Shown: positions 1 to 12,469 of the stretch, in pieces
How the letters are laid out: every line of letters starts with the position of its first letter
Numbering within the stretch: the stretch's first letter is position 1
Assembly (NCBI GenBank): GCA_954871525.1
Contig: OX940871.1
Span: 620,001-684,000 of the forward strand
Reading direction: 5' to 3'
Length of the DNA stretch: 64,000 nt
From: Parietaria judaica
Taxonomy: Eukaryota > Streptophyta > Magnoliopsida > Rosales > Urticaceae
Made by a program: the position numbers and the translations under genes
Notes under the pieces: model-generated
What the model was told of the DNA's origin: nothing
What the model saw: the letters and a program-made list of their open reading frames with translations, nothing else
The model's database searches: none

Positions 1-796
1 GATTAAATATAAATACTCAACAAAGTTAAGACTGGTTTAGGTTTAATATCCTTGAGTAATTAAATTTATATTGATCCATGCATACGTATACACGGAGAAA
101 AACGTATCATTAAATGTGTATATATATATTATATTCATGAATCATTCTTATCAATAAACAAATGAGTGATTGATTCAGTTTTCAACATGTCAAACAATAA
201 ATGACGAGAATTAAAGGTAAACTACGTGTGAATAACATTATATTACTTTAAGATATTAGACTGATTTTCAAATGGTTGATACTTAAATAGCAAGAAAAAT
301 GCTGAATGTTAAACCATTAGAAATGTCAAACATAATTAATTTTGTCCTCCACGATGATTAATTAAATCGCTACGAAGACTCGACACGCATTTTTCGAATC
401 TATATGTTTGTGATTGTGATCGCTTTTTGTAGTGTTAAAAGAGAAAGAATCGTACCCATCGAGAAGTTCATTAGCGTATGTTAAAACAATTTACAATCGG
501 CAAATAAACGTACTCTCACACTGAAAAACGAATTGCCATTTTTTTTTATTACTTTCATTTTCTTGTCTTTATACTGGTCATAAATAGTTTGCTTCTAACT
601 AAATAAAACATATTATTTAAACTCGTGGACATTTCAATATTGGATGATGTGATCATAGTATTCTAGAAAGAAGTTGTTTTTAGTTTTTACCATTATATAT
701 TCGAATTCGTATATATAAAAAATTAATTCTTATAAGATTTTTTTTTCAACAAAATTATTAAATAATAATGCTCATCAAGTTCGACGGCGTGCTATA

Positions 797-837
<41 letters not shown>

Positions 838-1176
838 GTATATTACACCCAAGCAATATAATTATTATTTATTATATAGATGAGAGAGCTAAGGTATCTA
901 TCTTATATAATTAATTAATAATTATAATATATGGTCTCTGCCTCAAGTTAATATAATAATAGCAATTTGAACAATTTTAATACTTTGAATCTTGACCAAC
1001 TATTTTGTCCCATATGCTCTTTCTTTCAAATTATATATTCACATAAATATCTTAACCGTTACATATATTTTTCCCTCATAAATATTATTTAAAGGTTTCA
1101 AAATATGTAATTTGTTTCTAATATATCTTGGGTTTATCGTCAAATATAAAAAGTGAAAGCTATCCCATATATTATA
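1..1176. other. AT-rich intergenic DNA, no gene seen
   Basis: No convincing open frame or recognisable exon. The stretch is AT-rich and includes a (TA)n microsatellite at about 801-834. It ends at the 9-bp target duplication of the Mutator-type MITE that follows. Confidence 0.6.
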
Positions 1177-2497
1177 GGGTTTATAACAGCACAAATATTC
1201 AAGTTTGGTCAGAAATCCTCGTGTATATAAAGTCTAAAAATAATGGTAAAAGTACTTAAAAATACATTTGATGTGTTGACCACTCCATTCTCATAACACA
1301 GTTAACTTACCCGTAAACTTCATCCACGTGGACAAACTTGGGTTGGTGACACAACAATTTTTTGCCAAGTGCACGAGCCCACGTCAGCCTTCTTTACGAC
1401 AAAACAACGAATTCGACCTGTAATTAGGCTCGTCCACGTGGCAAAAAATTGTCATGTCGGCAACCTGTTGATGTACAAATTCGCCATTATTTAATATGAC
1501 ATAAAGTGCTAAAGTCGTGAATTAATTAAATTTACAAACAAAGATAAAAGGCTTTAAAGAAACAAATCGATATTCGCAAAAGCCCGATTGAGAAGTCCAG
1601 AGAAGTTCTCAATCAGACCAAAGCCAACGGATACAAGGCCACTCGGCCCAAAGAGCCCAAAGGCCCAATATCCATTCGACATTAACCCAGAAAGACGAGG
1701 GTAGAATTTTCATATTCTCTACCCGGCATCCCACTTCAAATCTAAGCGGAAGACCAGGAGCACGGAGGCAAGCCTCCAACGGGCATAATTCAAACACGAC
1801 GACGAGAACAAAGTCACGGGACACGTGTAGCAAGATCGTCCATTCAGCCCGGTCAGCACAGAGAGAAGACCCCATGATTCCTGTAAGACCAACGGGAAGA
1901 ATTGAAGCCTATAAATACCAAGCTCAAGCTCAGATCAACACACACGCATATTTACAACTCTGAGAGAATACATCGAAAGTTTCTACCCGGCATTTTTGCT
2001 CACTTTGAGATATTGTTGTATTCTTTCCCTCCTTCTTACTCGTTTCTATTTCTAGGCGTGATTTTGCTATCTGTAGCTATCCGTCTATGCCAATTGTCGC
2101 AATAAACTAACAGAGGAAGTAGTCAACTACCGCTTTGGGACGAACCTCTATAAAAAAATCCCTCGTCTCATTTATATTGCTTTTATATATATATATATAC
2201 ATATATCGTGAGTGAATCGAGAGCTTGCAACGTGAGAGATCGAATTCCACCAAATTGTCTTATTCAAAAATATCATACACTCACAAGTCACACTTGACTG
2301 TTTGAGGTGGGAAACCACGTCAACACAACCCACGTTTCTCCACGTGGCCAGAGTTTACGGGTAAGTTAATTGCGTTACGAGAATGGAGTGATCAACGCTC
2401 CAAATGCGACTTTAGGTACTTTTTCCACTACATTTAAACTTTAGGTACATGAGGGGTTTTTCGACCAAGCTCTAAGTATTTTTACCGTCATTAACCC
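1177..2497. mobile_element. Mutator-type MITE (foldback) carrying a nested solo LTR
   Basis: The ends read GGGTTTATAACAGCAC on the left and, on the other strand, GGGTTAATGACGGTAA on the right. The inverted repeats continue inwards for most of the element, including the stretch AACTTACCCGTAAACT beside CCACGTGG, so the original element is a long hairpin. It is flanked by perfect 9-bp duplications TATATTATA (1168-1176 and 2498-2506), the target size of the Mutator superfamily. An LTR plus its 5-bp duplication accounts for 865 bp of the length, leaving an original MITE of about 456 bp. No transposase is present. Confidence 0.88.
1466..2325 (+). mobile_element. Solo LTR inserted in the MITE
   Basis: An 860-bp sequence starting TGTTGA and ending TCAACA, flanked by perfect 5-bp duplications CAACC (1461-1465 and 2326-2330). 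Both features are what LTR retrotransposon integration produces. A TATA box (TATAAATA, about 1910-1917) is followed by a pyrimidine-rich R/U5-like stretch, which gives plus orientation. No internal region is present, so this is most simply a solo LTR left by LTR-LTR recombination. A diverged relative lies near 49.8-50.6 kb. The superfamily cannot be fixed from the LTR alone; Ty3-gypsy is my guess. Small open frames inside it are not taken as genes. Confidence 0.85.
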
Positions 2498-2628
2498 TAT
2501 ATTATATCAGTGTTTGGGGTATTTTTAATGTTCAAACTATAAATTCTAAATATTATCATGTCTTTACTTAATCTCCGGGATACGTGAAGGTTTCACTAAT
2601 AAATATAAGACGGAGTCACTATGCGAGT

Positions 2629-3062
2629 CAGGGGCGGAGCCAGGATTTTGCCAAGAGGGGCGAAAAAAATTAAACCGGAATTTTTATAATATAATATAAT
2701 AAATAAAATATTTTTATAATTAATTTTAAATAATCGATAAAAAATTTAGTGATGCAATTATACAATTACAAAAATTATAACTTAGTGTATAATAAAAGAA
2801 TCTTTATATTAAGAGATGATTAATAATATAGATCATAAATGTTAATAAATGTTAAAAAAATAAAGTTGATGAGAATTGAACCTTGGTCTTCAAAGATGGA
2901 GATTTAAAAAATAGACACTACACCAGAGTATTAACTTTGTTTGGTCATGATACATTTAATAAATATCTTAATAAAACTGTATATATTTATTCATTAAAAA
3001 TCACGGATTTGAATCAAGTGGGGGCGGCCGTCCCCCCTCGGCCCTCAATAAATCCGCCCCTG
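2629..3062. mobile_element. hAT-type MITE, 434 bp
   Basis: The ends are CAGGGGCGGA in inverted orientation, and the element is flanked by perfect 8-bp duplications ATGCGAGT (2621-2628 and 3063-3070). An 8-bp duplication with CAGGG-type ends is diagnostic of the hAT superfamily. The interior is AT-rich with no transposase, so the element is non-autonomous. Confidence 0.88.
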
Positions 3063-3070
3063 ATGCGAGT

Positions 3071-3934
3071 GATATAGTAATCTCCACTATTTGAAATAAG
3101 AAGAAAAAAGTAAGCTAACAAATAAAATCTAATAAGCAATACTAATTTGTTCACATCGTTATTTTTGTGTATATTTATTTTAATCTTTTTTCTTTCTTGC
3201 TCAATTATAAAATTATCGATAGACTAACAAATTCACATAAAATCATGAACGGTCGTACGCTTCTTAGCCGTTACTTTTATTAATAGTCTTATGTGATTCT
3301 TTCTAATGAATAAGGAAAAATAATTTAATTAGAAATGATTAAAAACACGATCTAGGACGATATGATAACGACCTCAACAAAGGACAAAGTGTCTGACATG
3401 AAAACCACCAAACGTTGCATTAATTACAAATTAAATACCAAGTCCTAAGTAGCAAATATACTAGTGTTATTTATATCAAATTACTCTACTCATATAGTTG
3501 AGTTTTTTAATTGTGACTTTTGTGCGGCATTATTCATTCATCGTTAAATTAAATAGTGTTATTTAATGAATTTGCAAAAGTTTAAATACTCTCAATATAA
3601 TAAGTCAAGAGAAATTAAGAATAAACATATATAACTACCCTATGTTAATTACTCTACTCATATAATTGAGTTTTTTTTTTGTCTTCACATTCCATCCGAT
3701 CCGATGCGACGACGAGAGACTTTTACCGTGTGAAATCACAATTTACGCTATATTTTCTTTCAAAAAGACTAATCAAAGCAATTATATGAATATAATTAAG
3801 CCATAAATATTTTGAATCTCTTATGGAACACAACACTTATAATTTTTTATATTCTAGCTTTCAATGTCATTTACCATTCTCCTCCACACAAATAATGTGG
3901 ATCAATAAGCTAACATTTGATTTTTATGTAATAT

Positions 3935-4000
<66 letters not shown>

Positions 4001-5171
4001 GAGTCATGAGGAAGCATGAAATATCTAAAATCAACGGTCTAAGAGAAGACCAACTGATTTTTTTTTAAAATAGTTGTGAAGAAAGTAGGAAGATCACAAA
4101 TAATATTTTAGTACAACCCTAAGTTAAGTATTTTAAAAAAATATATTTTGAAAGAAATTTCTCTTTTAACTTACTAGTAAATTCCATAAATTCTATTTAT
4201 TTATTCTAAGCTCTAACTATTTATTTATTCTAAATGGAAAGCACAACTTTCATGGCAATTTCCTCCTATTTTAGTGCATAGACGCATATGCCCTTCAAAA
4301 TGAATACAAATTGACCAAATTGCCCTTTCTTGCTAAAATTCTTCACTTAATAATGAGTCCTTGAAGCTCGAAGTGATTAATACAAACTCTGTAATTAATA
4401 CATTTATCGAGTCTTTTGTCTCCTCGAATATTGTAATATGATTAATTTCCCCCCAATTATTATGATGTAATTTAAGTTTATTAGTGTAAATGTGTAAATC
4501 ACCATTATACTTATAATTTACCGGGCATTTATATTGACAAGAAAGTGTTAGTATGAGTTTTTGACAATGTTGGTCTCCTTATTAATAGAGTTTAAAAGAG
4601 TAATAGATCCTTCTTAAACTTTATATTTGGTGAACTCGAGTTCTTGAATTGTAATCCTTACGGTATTATTTGTTTGTTTTTTCAAAAAATAGTCTATGTT
4701 TTAAAAAATATTAATATATATTTTGTTCGCAACACGTAACAATAACTTCATACTAAAATTTGTAAATTTCTAAAATTATCATGGGTCTGAAAACTATTGT
4801 GATAAATTTCAGAAAGTTAGATAATTTTCATGAATTTTCGGATGGCAATGTGCTACTTTGAAGAAGGAAAAAAAAAAACATGTAGACATTTACGCTAAAA
4901 AAATTAAACCACGGGACGAAGTGCACAGAAAAAAAAGTTGAGAGGAGATTCTCAATAATAAGAAATCAAATCCGCGTTGACCAGATTCCAATCCATACCG
5001 AATGGCAATTCCGTAATTAAACTCAACTTCATGCCCTCTATTTTCCTTCTCTCCGACAACCAATCAGTACTTAACGCTAAAAACCGCGCTTTTCAAAAAC
5101 CAGCTCAAACACAAAGAAAACAGAGTCAAAGTTCTTCGTTCTTCCTCTTCTTCTTCTCCAATCGAGCTCCG
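3071..5171. other. Intergenic region upstream of ABCA copy 1
   Basis: AT-rich with no exon I can support. It contains a long (TA)n tract (see next entry). The last 250 bp would hold the promoter and 5' UTR of the transporter gene. A reading frame is open upstream of the chosen ATG at 5172 but shows no homology there. Confidence 0.5.
3943..3999. repeat. (TA)n microsatellite
   Basis: About 28 uninterrupted TA units. A short open frame across it encodes only Tyr-Ile repeats and is an artefact of the repeat. Similar long TA tracts occur at about 12212-12249 and 13862-13931. Confidence 0.95.
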
Positions 5172-8100
5172 ATGGCGGCGAGGTTGCAGAGCGGCCTCCG
5201 CCTGCTGGCCCAGCAGTGCGGCGCTCTGTTCCGGAAGAACCTCCTCCTCTCGTGGCGGAACCGCCGCGCGACGTTCCTGCAGCTCTTCGCGTCCTTCTTC
5301 TTCATCTTCCTCATCTTCGCCATCCAGAAGGCGATCGAGTCGCGCTTCGCCTCGGCGACGTCGTTCAGCAGCGTCGCCGACCCGCGCGCGCTGCCGCTGC
5401 CGCCGATCCCGCCGTGCGAGAGCAAGTACTACGCCAAGCTGCCCTGCCTCGACTTCGTGTGGAGCGGGAACGGGAGCGCTAGGGTTCGGAGCATCGTCGG
5501 CAACATCATGGAGAACAATCCTGGCAGGAGGATTCCGGCCGAGAAGGTGAGTGGATTCGCGATGATGAGAATTCTCTCGTTCTTTTTTTCTGTTTGTTTC
5601 CCGAGAAAAATGGAGAGCCAGAATCGTGCGTGGTTGAGCGTTGACTAGATTTATTTATTTTATTATTTTTAATTGTTGATTTATCTGTAATTTATGGAAT
5701 TGATAGGCCAATGCTTTTACGCCACGTGTCACTTTCATTTTGCCTTTTGCGTTCGAAAGGTTGCTCCTTCTGCAAGTTATATAACAAGAAAAAGTATATA
5801 CTTTACTTAGGGGAGATTATCTAATTTTACCGGTTCCCGGGTTTTTTACTGGTTCAGCGGACCCGGTTTTGAGAATTCGGACCGAGAAATTACCGGTTCC
5901 GGTTTTTTTATTTTATTTTAAATAGAACTTATTAATTCTACTATCTTTATAGATAAAACCCTTAAAATCCGGTTTAAGTCAGATTTTTTTTTTCCGGTCA
6001 TGGTTCCCGGTTTAAACTGGTAACATACCTGTTCTTCATAAGTCCCGGTACCCAAACAAAATGTTTTTACAAAACCGGAGCACGCCTAATTACCGGAAAA
6101 CCAAGACTGGGAGGAAAAAAAATTATCAATTCATGATCCCGGTTTCACCCCATATTTATATATATATATATATATATGTATATGACGTATAGATTTTACT
6201 ATATTCCTATAGGTTGGCGTGCTTAGAGTACAACTTCCATAAATTGATAACGCTATCATAGAATTTTATTATATTATTGAGATTTTAAATAGAATAGTGT
6301 TCTTTAGAGTCGGAAACCGGACGAAAGTATAATTTAAATCGAAGTTATTAATAAACGGAGAATAATTAATTGTTAGCTAAATATAGTTGATATGAGAATT
6401 AAACGACAATTAGCTTAAACAAGACTTGTATGTTCATACACCACTCTTTCAGTATGTTCCTCAAATGCTTACGTTTAGAAGCATCCTATGCTGAAAATCG
6501 GAAATGTTGGCGTGTTTGTGAAGGTGTTATCGTTTCGAACATCCCAAGAAGTAGACGCTTATCTGTTTGAGAATCCTATGCGCTGCCCGGGAGCTTTGCA
6601 TTTCACGGACAGAAACGCCACCATGATTGGCTATGGCTTGCAGACGAACTCGACGCCTGTTGCAAACCGAGGAATCTTCGAGGACCCGACATTCAAGTTC
6701 CAATTACCGCTTCAGATCGCTGCTGAGCGCGAGATTTCCCGGTCGCTGCTCGGAGGTATTTAATTAGATTGTACTACTGTCCACGAGAGGGCTAAAATAG
6801 TATATAAACAAACTCGAAAACCATAAAATTTAAGTGGTAAACATATATATATTTTAAGCAAACAAAAATCACATCTTCTTAATCTTAAGCGGTAAAGTCG
6901 GCTGTTGATACCAGTTTTTCAAATGAAAACCACAATAGGGATCGTTTAGTAAAAAACGGTTGCGGTTTTAACCGCATTGATCGATTTTCATTTCAAAACG
7001 CAAAAATACAGTTGTGAAAATCGGAAACTTAATTTTAAATTTAGTTACGGTTATTCAAATTTGTACTTCTGCCACATTTTTAACCGTGCTTTTTTTTTTT
7101 TCACGGATTACGTTTTTCAGTTCCGAACTTTAGCTGGGAACTATCGTTTAAGGAGTTTGCTCACCCTGCTCTGGAAATCTTCTCTGCAATCAATACAGTA
7201 GGACCGGCGTTTTTTCTTGCAGCAGCGATGTTCAGTTTTGTGTTTCAGATGAGTTCTTTAGTCTCCGAAAAGGAACTAAAACTCCGACAGGTCGATTTCT
7301 CCTCATGTAAAACTTGTCGATTATATTAGCATTATTATACATTGTTGATTCTGATGCTTTGCGATTTTTCGTTTGTTTTTTTCCGACCGATATACAGGCA
7401 ATGTCTATGATGGGCCTTTATGATTCTGCTTACTGGTTTTCATGGTTTGCTTGGGAAACAATTCTCGGACTTCTCTCATCGCTCTTCATTGTTCTTTTCG
7501 GCATGCTGTTTCAGTTTGATTTCTTCTTGAACAACGGTTTTGTCATCGTGTTTCTTGTGTTCTTCCTGTTCCAACTCAACATGGTAAGCCTATTTCTTGT
7601 GATTTGTTTCGGTAAAATTCCCGTTTTTCATTTGAATCATTTCTCCTCTTGGATCGCAGCTCGGTTTCGCCTTCATGCTGTCGTCCTTCATAAGCAAAGC
7701 ATCTTCGGCCACAACGCTCGGGTTCTTCATATATATCATCGGCTTCCTAACCCAGGCAAGATTTCCTCGTTCCATCGACCAGCAAAAGGAACAATCAAAT
7801 GATGAATAGCAACAAAACCCTCCGTTTTTATTTATTTCAGCTTGTTACGGGGTTCGGTTTCCCCTACAACGACGGCGTGGCCAGCTACTACAGATTCATT
7901 TGGTCACTCTTTCCACCGAATCTTCTTGCAAAAGCTCTGAATTTACTTGCCGGTGCAACTTCCACTCCTCAAGATGCGGGTATTAGCTGGAGCAGCAGAA
8001 CAAAGTGTGCTCCGAACGACGACGAGTGTGTGATATCGATCGTATGTCTAATCGAAAATCTCTCACCAGCTGCTCATTCATTATATTATTCCATTCTATA

Positions 8101-11100
8101 TGATTACTTTTTATTCATGATTTTGTTGACAGGCCGATATATATTTGTGGTTGGTGGGCACGTTTCTCCTCTGGTCCATATTGGCGCTTTACTTCGATAA
8201 CATTATCCCGAATGCGTCCGGTGTTAGAAAGCCGTTCTATTACTTCCTATCGCCCGGATACTGGACAGGACGAGGCGGAAACAAAGTCAAAGGTACAGTT
8301 TTCGGTCTCCGTCTCTATCTTTGAACTTGGTAAAACGTATGGTTCTTACATTTTTATGTTATTTTTCTCCCGTTTCAGAGGGTGGAATTTGTAGCTGCAT
8401 AGGATCGGTCCCGCAAGTGGATCATGTTAGTCCCGATGATCCAGATGTTCTTGAAGAGGAGAACCTAGTACAGCAACAAACTCGGGAAGGTTTCGAAGAT
8501 CCCGAGATCGCAGTTCAGATTCGTGGCCTGGTGAAAACGTATCCCGGGTCCACGAACATTGGTTGCTGTAAGTGCAAGAAAAACCCACCTTACCAAGCTC
8601 TCAAGGTAAAGAATAAGAATCTTTAGATTCAATGAATGGATTTAACGACGCGACATTACACATTGAGCGTAATCCCGTTATTGTTTAACCTCAGGGCTTG
8701 TGGGTGAACTTTGCAAAGGACCAGTTATTTTGTCTGCTAGGACCGAACGGAGCAGGGAAGACAACAGCTATCAATTGCTTGACCGGTATCACACCGGTGA
8801 CTGGTGGAGACGGTAACAACTTTCGTAATTTTTCGATCTTATCGACTTTGACTGGTGAAAAAAACATGTGTAATCACTCGTTGGCCTATATAAAAACAGC
8901 ATTGATATACGGCTCCTCCATACGAAGCTCTGTCGGAATGTCAAAGATCCGAAAAATGATCGGCGTTTGTCCACAGGTTTTCTTCTCTCCGCGTTGTACA
9001 TTTCGAAAGTCCCCAAACGTGCTGGTTCATTATTTTGACTCATTTCTGAAACTTATGTCTGTTTTATAGTTTGATATTCTCTGGGAGGCACTTTCCGGGA
9101 GAGAGCATCTCCATCTCTTCGCCAGTCTAAAGGGTTTACCCCCGTCTTCGATACAATCCGTACGTACACCCCCGTTTTATTAAGCCAGATTCAAGACTTA
9201 GATGTGAAACCGGGAACAGGTTCCCCGGATTTAATAAATCCCGCTTTCTTTCTTTTTTTCCCGGTTATTCAGATAAAAGTAACATATTGAACTGAATTTC
9301 GAAAGAATAGCAAGTTAATATAGAAACACTAACACATACTACAGCAAACAGCGGAACAAGTAAAAAAAAAACGACACAGCCCGAAATAAAAATTAGATAA
9401 AATAACAAGCTACAAACCGGTAGCAAAACCGGGATCCAGGTGGAAAAATTGCCCCTACAAGAATGGAGTCGATTTAGTTTGCCTCGGAGTTCTTATTCTG
9501 TGCGGTTTTGGTCAACTGTGCAGGTTGTCGAAAAGTCACTTGCAGAGGTGAAACTCACCGAGGCAGCCAAAATGCGAGCCGGAAGCTACAGTGGAGGAAT
9601 GAAACGTCGCCTCAGCGTGGCTATAGCGCTTATCGGCGATCCAAAACTGGTCATCTTAGACGAGCCTGTACGCAGATTTGCACCGCTCTCTATTTTTATT
9701 TTATTTTTCATAATCTGGTTTTTTATGGTTAGCATTCAATTTTCAGACTACGGGCATGGATCCGATAACACGAAGGCACGTGTGGGACATCATAGAAGAT
9801 GCCAAAAGAGGCCGAGCGATCGTCCTGACAACGCATTCAATGGAAGAAGCCGACATATTAAGTGACCGGATCGCGATAATGGCGAAGGGAAGGCTTCGTT
9901 GCATTGGAACTTCGATCAGGTTAAAGTCTCGGTTTGGGACGGGTTTTATCGTAAACGTGAGCTTTTCCGGTACCTATGCACAAACTCCTCCCGGGAGGGA
10001 TGTAGTTGATTCAGCGGAGCACGAGGCAGTGAAGCAGTTCTTTAAAAGCGTACGTTGAATCATTCATGGTTTGAGAATTTTCCGTTAAAAATGCAAGCTC
10101 GGTTTTAAGAAGTCTTACTCCGGCTATGTTTTTACAGCGTTTAGATGTCGTACCGAAGGAAGAGAATTGGTCGTTTCTCACTTTCGTCATTCCTCATGAT
10201 AAAGAAGCGCTTTTATCGGTAAATCGCATACCCTTCTCGTCTCGCTATTTTCCGGTTTTGAGTAATTATCAGCTACGCCCTCCGAACTTGTCGCGTTATT
10301 TCCGTTTTTTCTCTAATTTTTTTTAGAAGTTCTCTTTCTGAATTTTTAAAATTGTAGCAATTACCTCCGTAACCCTTAGATAATCGACGATTATTCTAAA
10401 ATTTAAACTTGCAATGCAAATATTAATACATAAATAATTTTCCCTCTCAATACTAGTATATCTCTTGCACGTGGCTTAAAATTTGAAGAAAAAATCATAA
10501 TTTTTTAATAATTGGAGAAAAATTATTACAGCTTATTAGATTAAGTTCATAGAAAAATTTAATATAAATAAGAGAAAAAAAATATATAGTAGAAATTATA
10601 ATGAATAACCACATTCATATTGTTTACATTGCATTTTAGAGTTAAGGTTTTTATTTGCAAAATAGCTAAATATTAGCTATTTTGTCAATGGTTAAAATGG
10701 TCATAATGGTTAATTGGCTATTTTATAAATATTAGTTATTTTGTCAATTTTAAACTATTAAGTTGACTATTTATCTTAAGCTCCCTATATAATTTCTCTA
10801 ATTAATGTGTTTCGGCCTAATTTCCGTTTTCGTGGAATACAATGCCGAGCAGAATTTTTTCGTGGAACTCCAAGATAGAAAAAAAGATTTTGGCATTTCC
10901 GACATTCAACTCGGTCTCGCAACTCTCGAGGAAGTTTTCTTGAACATCGCGAGCCAGGCCGAGCTCGAAGCCGCCACAGCGGAGGGTAGAATGGTCCCAC
11001 TAACGCTAACATCCGGAACAATACTCGAGGTAAGCCTTAATTACGTTTGATGAACTCGATTTACAGGAATATATAACGGTATAAGTAACTTCTACTTCTA

Positions 11101-11447
11101 GCAATGTGGATTTTATATGTCTGATTTCCTCTATTCGCTCTCGACCAAAAATGCAGATTCCCGTCGGAGCGAGGTTTGTGGGGATTCCCGAATCGGAATC
11201 CGCAGAAAATCCGAGAGGAATCATGGTGGAAGTTTACTGGGAGCAAGATGAATCAGGCTCTCTCTGTATCTCCAGCCAATCAGAGGAATTTCCGGTGCCA
11301 CCTGGCGCTGAGCCGATGGCATCAGCGGCGACACTTACACGAAGACCTTCATTGGGCCGAAGAGAGGCGCCTCGCGGTATCGTGATCGATCCGAGCCACG
11401 TAACTAACGGAATCTCTCGACATGGATCCCGTCGCGTTGTAAATTAA
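5172..11447 (+). CDS. ABCA2-like: ABC transporter A family member 2-like, copy 1 (16 exons, 975 aa)
   Basis: Half-size ABCA (plant ATH group) transporter: one membrane domain followed by one nucleotide-binding domain. Family members move lipids or related substrates across internal membranes; the substrate here is unknown. Exons: 5172-5546, 6524-6755, 7121-7290, 7398-7583, 7660-7755, 7841-8041, 8133-8292, 8379-8605, 8695-8812, 8900-8976, 9070-9159, 9524-9667, 9747-10049, 10138-10218, 10853-11029, 11157-11447. These join in frame (2928 nt). A first membrane segment lies at residues 34-52, with more between about 220 and 450. Walker A is GPNGAGKTT (565-573), the signature YSGGMKRRLS starts at 666, Walker B LVILDEP at 686, and the H-loop histidine is 722. 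The start was chosen because the protein from here aligns with copies 2 and 3. Exon 1 is very GC-rich. Intron 5 has a GC donor. Intron 1 has a weak AAG acceptor. Copies 2 and 3 follow on the same strand. Confidence 0.93.
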
Positions 11448-12208
11448 TAGAGCCTCATTGTCTTGGTCATTATAGTTTTATTTTACTCATAATTTTGGAC
11501 CATTACAAATTTACAACCATTTGTTTCACGTGTGATTATAATTTTGACGCTTTTTTCGTGTGATTTTCCGGGGTTTTGTATTTCGATTGATTACTATTTG
11601 ATCTCTGTAAATACGTTACAGAACGTTTTGTTGTATCTTAATTCATCTTTTAAATTCAATTTATAAGATATATGACATTTATAAGTTAGATAAATAACAA
11701 GTATTATTTGGTATTAGTGATAGTTGAGAGGATCAGCCGCCAAAAAGTCGAAGTCGGAGGGGTCTAACGCTGATTAAACAAAGTTGCGGGACTTATTTGC
11801 ACCGACGTTAAAAGTTGAGGGAGCGTTGATGCCATTTATACATACAGCTAGGATACAACGGTCAAATAAACGATATTAACTGACTTTTAAAAATTTCAAC
11901 TTGCTTCAGGCAAGTCACCACAAAATATGTCCGGCGACCGGAAATTGGGTTCCGAGGCCAGCTTCCTCGAACGCCTATTGGGTTCCCGCGCCAAGTGAGG
12001 CTCTTTTTATATATATATAAATTAAAATGCTAGCTTTAAGAAAATAAAAAATAAATTTAAGTGATGGAAATGACCATGAAATATTAATAAAAATAATAAT
12101 TTAAGCATAACGTATATTTGTCTCCCAAACCGCACATAATCAAACTTTGATTATAAAAGATAATCACACAATTAGTGGGAAAGCAAAACACATAAATATA
12201 ATCACCTG

Positions 12209-12255
<47 letters not shown>

Positions 12256-12335
12256 TGGATATATTATAGATATATAAAAGTATTCTATAATATTATTTTA
12301 TAATCTCTATTTTCGTGCCAACTACTAGTCTACTT

Positions 12336-12440
12336 GCAGTCTCATTGAAGCAAAGGAGATCATTAATAACACTTGACAATATTATTATCGTATTATCTCA
12401 GATTCTCAATTATTTATCCATGAAAATATAAATTATTTAT
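12336..12440. repeat. Segment duplicated upstream of ABCA copy 2
   Basis: This block, starting GCAGTCTCATTGAAGC, recurs nearly unchanged at about 25683-25780. The later copy lacks 8 bp (CGTATTAT) present here. Its partner segment at 13928-14040 also recurs there, in the opposite relative order. Confidence 0.8.
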
Positions 12441-12469
12441 TTAGTTATTTATATATTGTCGGTACAAGT

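Noticed and set aside
1609..1875. Minus-strand frame of 88 codons
   Set aside because: Lies wholly within the solo LTR and has no protein similarity I recognise.
3823..4068. Open frame across the TA repeat
   Set aside because: Encodes Tyr-Ile repeats from (TA)n; no homology or splice context.
5126..5425. Antisense open frame of 99 codons opposite ABCA exon 1
   Set aside because: GC-rich codon bias keeps the opposite strand open; the sense strand matches the ABCA family.
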